Positions 62,492 through 64,000 of a stretch of DNA of 64,000 nucleotides are shown in pieces. The notes beneath the pieces are model-generated. The model saw only the letters and a list, made by a program, of their open reading frames with translations, ran no database searches and was not told where the DNA came from. The position numbers were made by a program, and so were the translations under genes. The first letter of the stretch is position 1; each line of letters opens with the position of its first letter. The stretch is from Bacillus mycoides (lineage in GTDB: Bacteria; Bacillota; Bacilli; Bacillales; Bacillaceae_G), in assembly GCF_018742245.1 (NCBI RefSeq), contig NZ_CP036132.1, positions 615,001 to 679,000 on the forward strand, written 5' to 3'.

Positions 62492-63664
62492 GTGGATAGA
62501 GGAATTTTTAAGGAAGTTCCATTACCGTGTGCATTTTTAGATGAAGTGGCTTTAGAGAGGAATATTCAATCGATTATAGAGTTAAGTGGAGATAAGAAGA
62601 TTCGCATAGCGAGTAAATCATTACGCTCTGTTCCAATTATGAAAAAGATTTTAGCTGCAAATAATCGCTTTCAAGGTATTATGTGTTTTTCTCCTAGAGA
62701 AGCTTTGTTTTTAATTGAACAAGGATTTAATGATCTACTGCTCGGATATCCTGCTTATGATGAAAGAGCTTTATATGAAATTAGTTTGCTAACAAAGCAA
62801 GGGCACATTATAACTTGTATGGTGGATTGTGAAGACCATATTGTTTATTTAGAAAAAATTGCTGAGAAGTCTAAAGGGTGTTTTCGCGTTTGTTTGGATA
62901 TTGATATGAGTAGTCGTTTTTTAAAATTTCATTTTGGTGTAAAAAGATCCCCGGTAAAAGATGTGCAGAGCGCTTTGAAAATAGTAGAAAAGGTGAAGGG
63001 TTCATCATATTTAATACTAGATGGTGTAATGGGATATGAAGCTCAAATTGCCGGGGTGGGGGATCATATACCGAATCAATGGATGAAAAGTAAAGTGGTT
63101 TCGTATTTAAAGAAGAAATCAGTGTTAGAGATTAAAGAAAGAAGAGGACGTATCGTAAAAGAACTAAAAAACCTTGGTAGTGAACTAAGATTTGTAAATG
63201 GGGGAGGAACGGGAAGTATAAAAACAACGGAGCAAGATAACTCAGTTACGGAGATTACTGTAGGATCCGCCTTTTACTCTCCTAAACTGTTTGACTATTA
63301 TAAAGAAGTAAAATTTCAGCCAGCCGTTGGATTTGCTTTACCAGTTGTGCGTAAACCAGCTCCGTTTACGTATACTTGCCTAGGCGGCGGATATATTGCC
63401 TCAGGTGCAGTTGGTAAAGATAAAGAGCCTGTGGTTTGGCGACCGGGTGGTGCAAAACTATTAGCTTTAGAAGGTGCTGGTGAAGTGCAAACGCCAATTT
63501 TTTATAACGGTGAGGAACGAGTGGATATAGGAGATTCTATCTTGTTTCGTCATAGTAAAGCTGGAGAGTTATGTGAGCGTTTTCCTGTTTTGTATCGCAT
63601 TAAACAAGGGGAAATTGTTGGAGAGTATTCAACATATCGGGGGGATGGACAATGCTTTCTATAA
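62492..63664 (+). CDS. Fold-III PLP protein, alanine racemase-N/D-threonine aldolase-like
   Basis: 390 residues. Start PCAFLDEVALERNIQSI and IASKSLRSVPIM with the PLP-binding Lys (about residue 43) are typical of the alanine racemase N-terminal domain. FVNGGGTGSI and the C-terminal DSILFRHSKAGELCERF (His/Asp-type metal site) resemble D-threonine aldolase/D-serine dehydratase relatives, often annotated as amino acid deaminase/aldolase. The start is GTG at 62492 after GAGGAGAG. It overlaps the FAD oxidase gene by 13 bases, so the two are probably a functional pair. The substrate is unknown. Confidence 0.8.
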   Translation: MDRGIFKEVPLPCAFLDEVALERNIQSIIELSGDKKIRIASKSLRSVPIMKKILAANNRFQGIMCFSPREALFLIEQGFNDLLLGYPAYDERALYEISLLTKQGHIITCMVDCEDHIVYLEKIAEKSKGCFRVCLDIDMSSRFLKFHFGVKRSPVKDVQSALKIVEKVKGSSYLILDGVMGYEAQIAGVGDHIPNQWMKSKVVSYLKKKSVLEIKERRGRIVKELKNLGSELRFVNGGGTGSIKTTEQDNSVTEITVGSAFYSPKLFDYYKEVKFQPAVGFALPVVRKPAPFTYTCLGGGYIASGAVGKDKEPVVWRPGGAKLLALEGAGEVQTPIFYNGEERVDIGDSILFRHSKAGELCERFPVLYRIKQGEIVGEYSTYRGDGQCFL

Positions 63665-64000
63665 AGGGACAAAAATGGAGAAATTGGACAGGGAATGTAG
63701 AAGGAACACCGCATTATACGATGTATCCAAAAAGTATACAAGATGTAGTAGAAGTTGTGGGGCTTGCACGAAAAAAAGGAAAGAAAATTCGTGTTGTCGG
63801 TTCAGGGCATTCTTTTACACCTCTTGTGCAAACGGAAGAAATTTTAGTTTCTTTAGATGAATTGAAGGGCATTATGAATATTGATGCAGAGAAGATGACT
63901 GTTGAAGTGTGGGCGGGAACAAAGTTACATGATTTAGGGAAGTTACTTCAGGAAAAAGGTTATGCGCAAGAAAATTTAGGGGATATTGATTCACAATCTA
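63652..64000 (+). CDS. FAD-linked oxidase, D-arabinono-1,4-lactone/L-gulonolactone oxidase type (3' part outside window)
   Basis: The first 116 codons are inside the window, from an ATG at 63652 after GGGGGGAT, open to the edge. NWTGNVEGTPHYTMYPKSIQDVVEVV and RVVGSGHSFTPLVQTEEILVSLD match the FAD_binding_4 domain of the aldonolactone oxidase family; the His in GSGHS is the usual covalent FAD site. The C-terminal catalytic part cannot be seen. It is translationally coupled to the PLP protein upstream. Confidence 0.85.
   Translation, partial: MLSIKGQKWRNWTGNVEGTPHYTMYPKSIQDVVEVVGLARKKGKKIRVVGSGHSFTPLVQTEEILVSLDELKGIMNIDAEKMTVEVWAGTKLHDLGKLLQEKGYAQENLGDIDSQS

Overview
The window is chromosomal DNA of a low-GC Firmicute, almost certainly the Bacillus cereus group (B. 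cereus, B. thuringiensis, B. anthracis and relatives). The strongest signs are the tandem phospholipase C (plcB) and sphingomyelinase (sph) genes with a PlcR box, the InhA2 metalloprotease, and six copies of a short dispersed repeat bounded by TTTAT that matches the bcr1 repeat of this group. There are no rRNA or tRNA genes, no CRISPR array, no phage and no transposase. Most of it is ordinary core and accessory metabolism.

Layout. 1-6.7 kb: end of an unknown gene, a di/tripeptide transporter, a Fur-boxed siderophore uptake locus (binding lipoprotein divergent from two permeases and an ATPase) and a methyltransferase. 6.9-10.2 kb: threonine degradation (kbl-tdh), a PRTase and a Nudix protein. 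10.2-14.6 kb: a vWA/MoxR pair and cardiolipin synthase. 14.8-17.9 kb: two tiny Gly/Tyr/His-rich proteins, two bcr1 copies and a PAS-GGDEF-EAL protein. 17.9-19.6 kb: an APC-family amino-acid transporter behind a leader with an 18-residue peptide carrying four consecutive His codons. 19.7-24.2 kb: treR, then treP-treA behind a TreR/CcpA-type promoter, then a decayed ger operon remnant. 24.3-33.3 kb: CPBP protease, APH-type kinase, alsT-type symporter, glnQHMP, an amino-acid permease, OsmC and HIT proteins. 33.5-42.7 kb: ECF sigma/anti-sigma, WYL regulator and reductase, two-component system and divergent CWB2 lipoprotein, SulP-UspA. 43-47 kb: a 38-residue membrane protein, glpT with an attenuator leader, MarR plus 14-TM exporter. 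47.1-53.5 kb: rbsRKDACB plus a transaldolase-like aldolase. 53.8-62.4 kb: inhA2, two small membrane proteins, an MFS transporter, butanediol dehydrogenase, a K+ channel, plcB-sph. 62.5 kb to the end: a PLP-fold protein overlapping a FAD oxidase that runs off the edge.

The most unusual element is the leader of the transporter at 17906-19300. The sequence shows a short ORF with its own ribosome-binding site, MLTYTTVVTFAQKHHHHT, followed by five RNA arms that can form mutually exclusive helices and end in an intrinsic terminator. This fits ribosome-mediated transcription attenuation by histidine supply, which is not how Bacilli usually control amino-acid genes (T-boxes, riboswitches, protein antiterminators). 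It also hints that the transporter handles histidine or a derivative.

Other points worth a look: bcr1 copies inserted exactly at stop codons, one of which supplies the stop codon of a universal stress protein; two deleted bcr1 copies with the same junction; the ger operon deletion scar; a GlpP-type attenuator before glpT; and a tiny membrane protein downstream of a perfect 22-bp palindrome. Many start codons were moved downstream from the longest possible start because the longer start lies on or next to the Shine-Dalgarno sequence.
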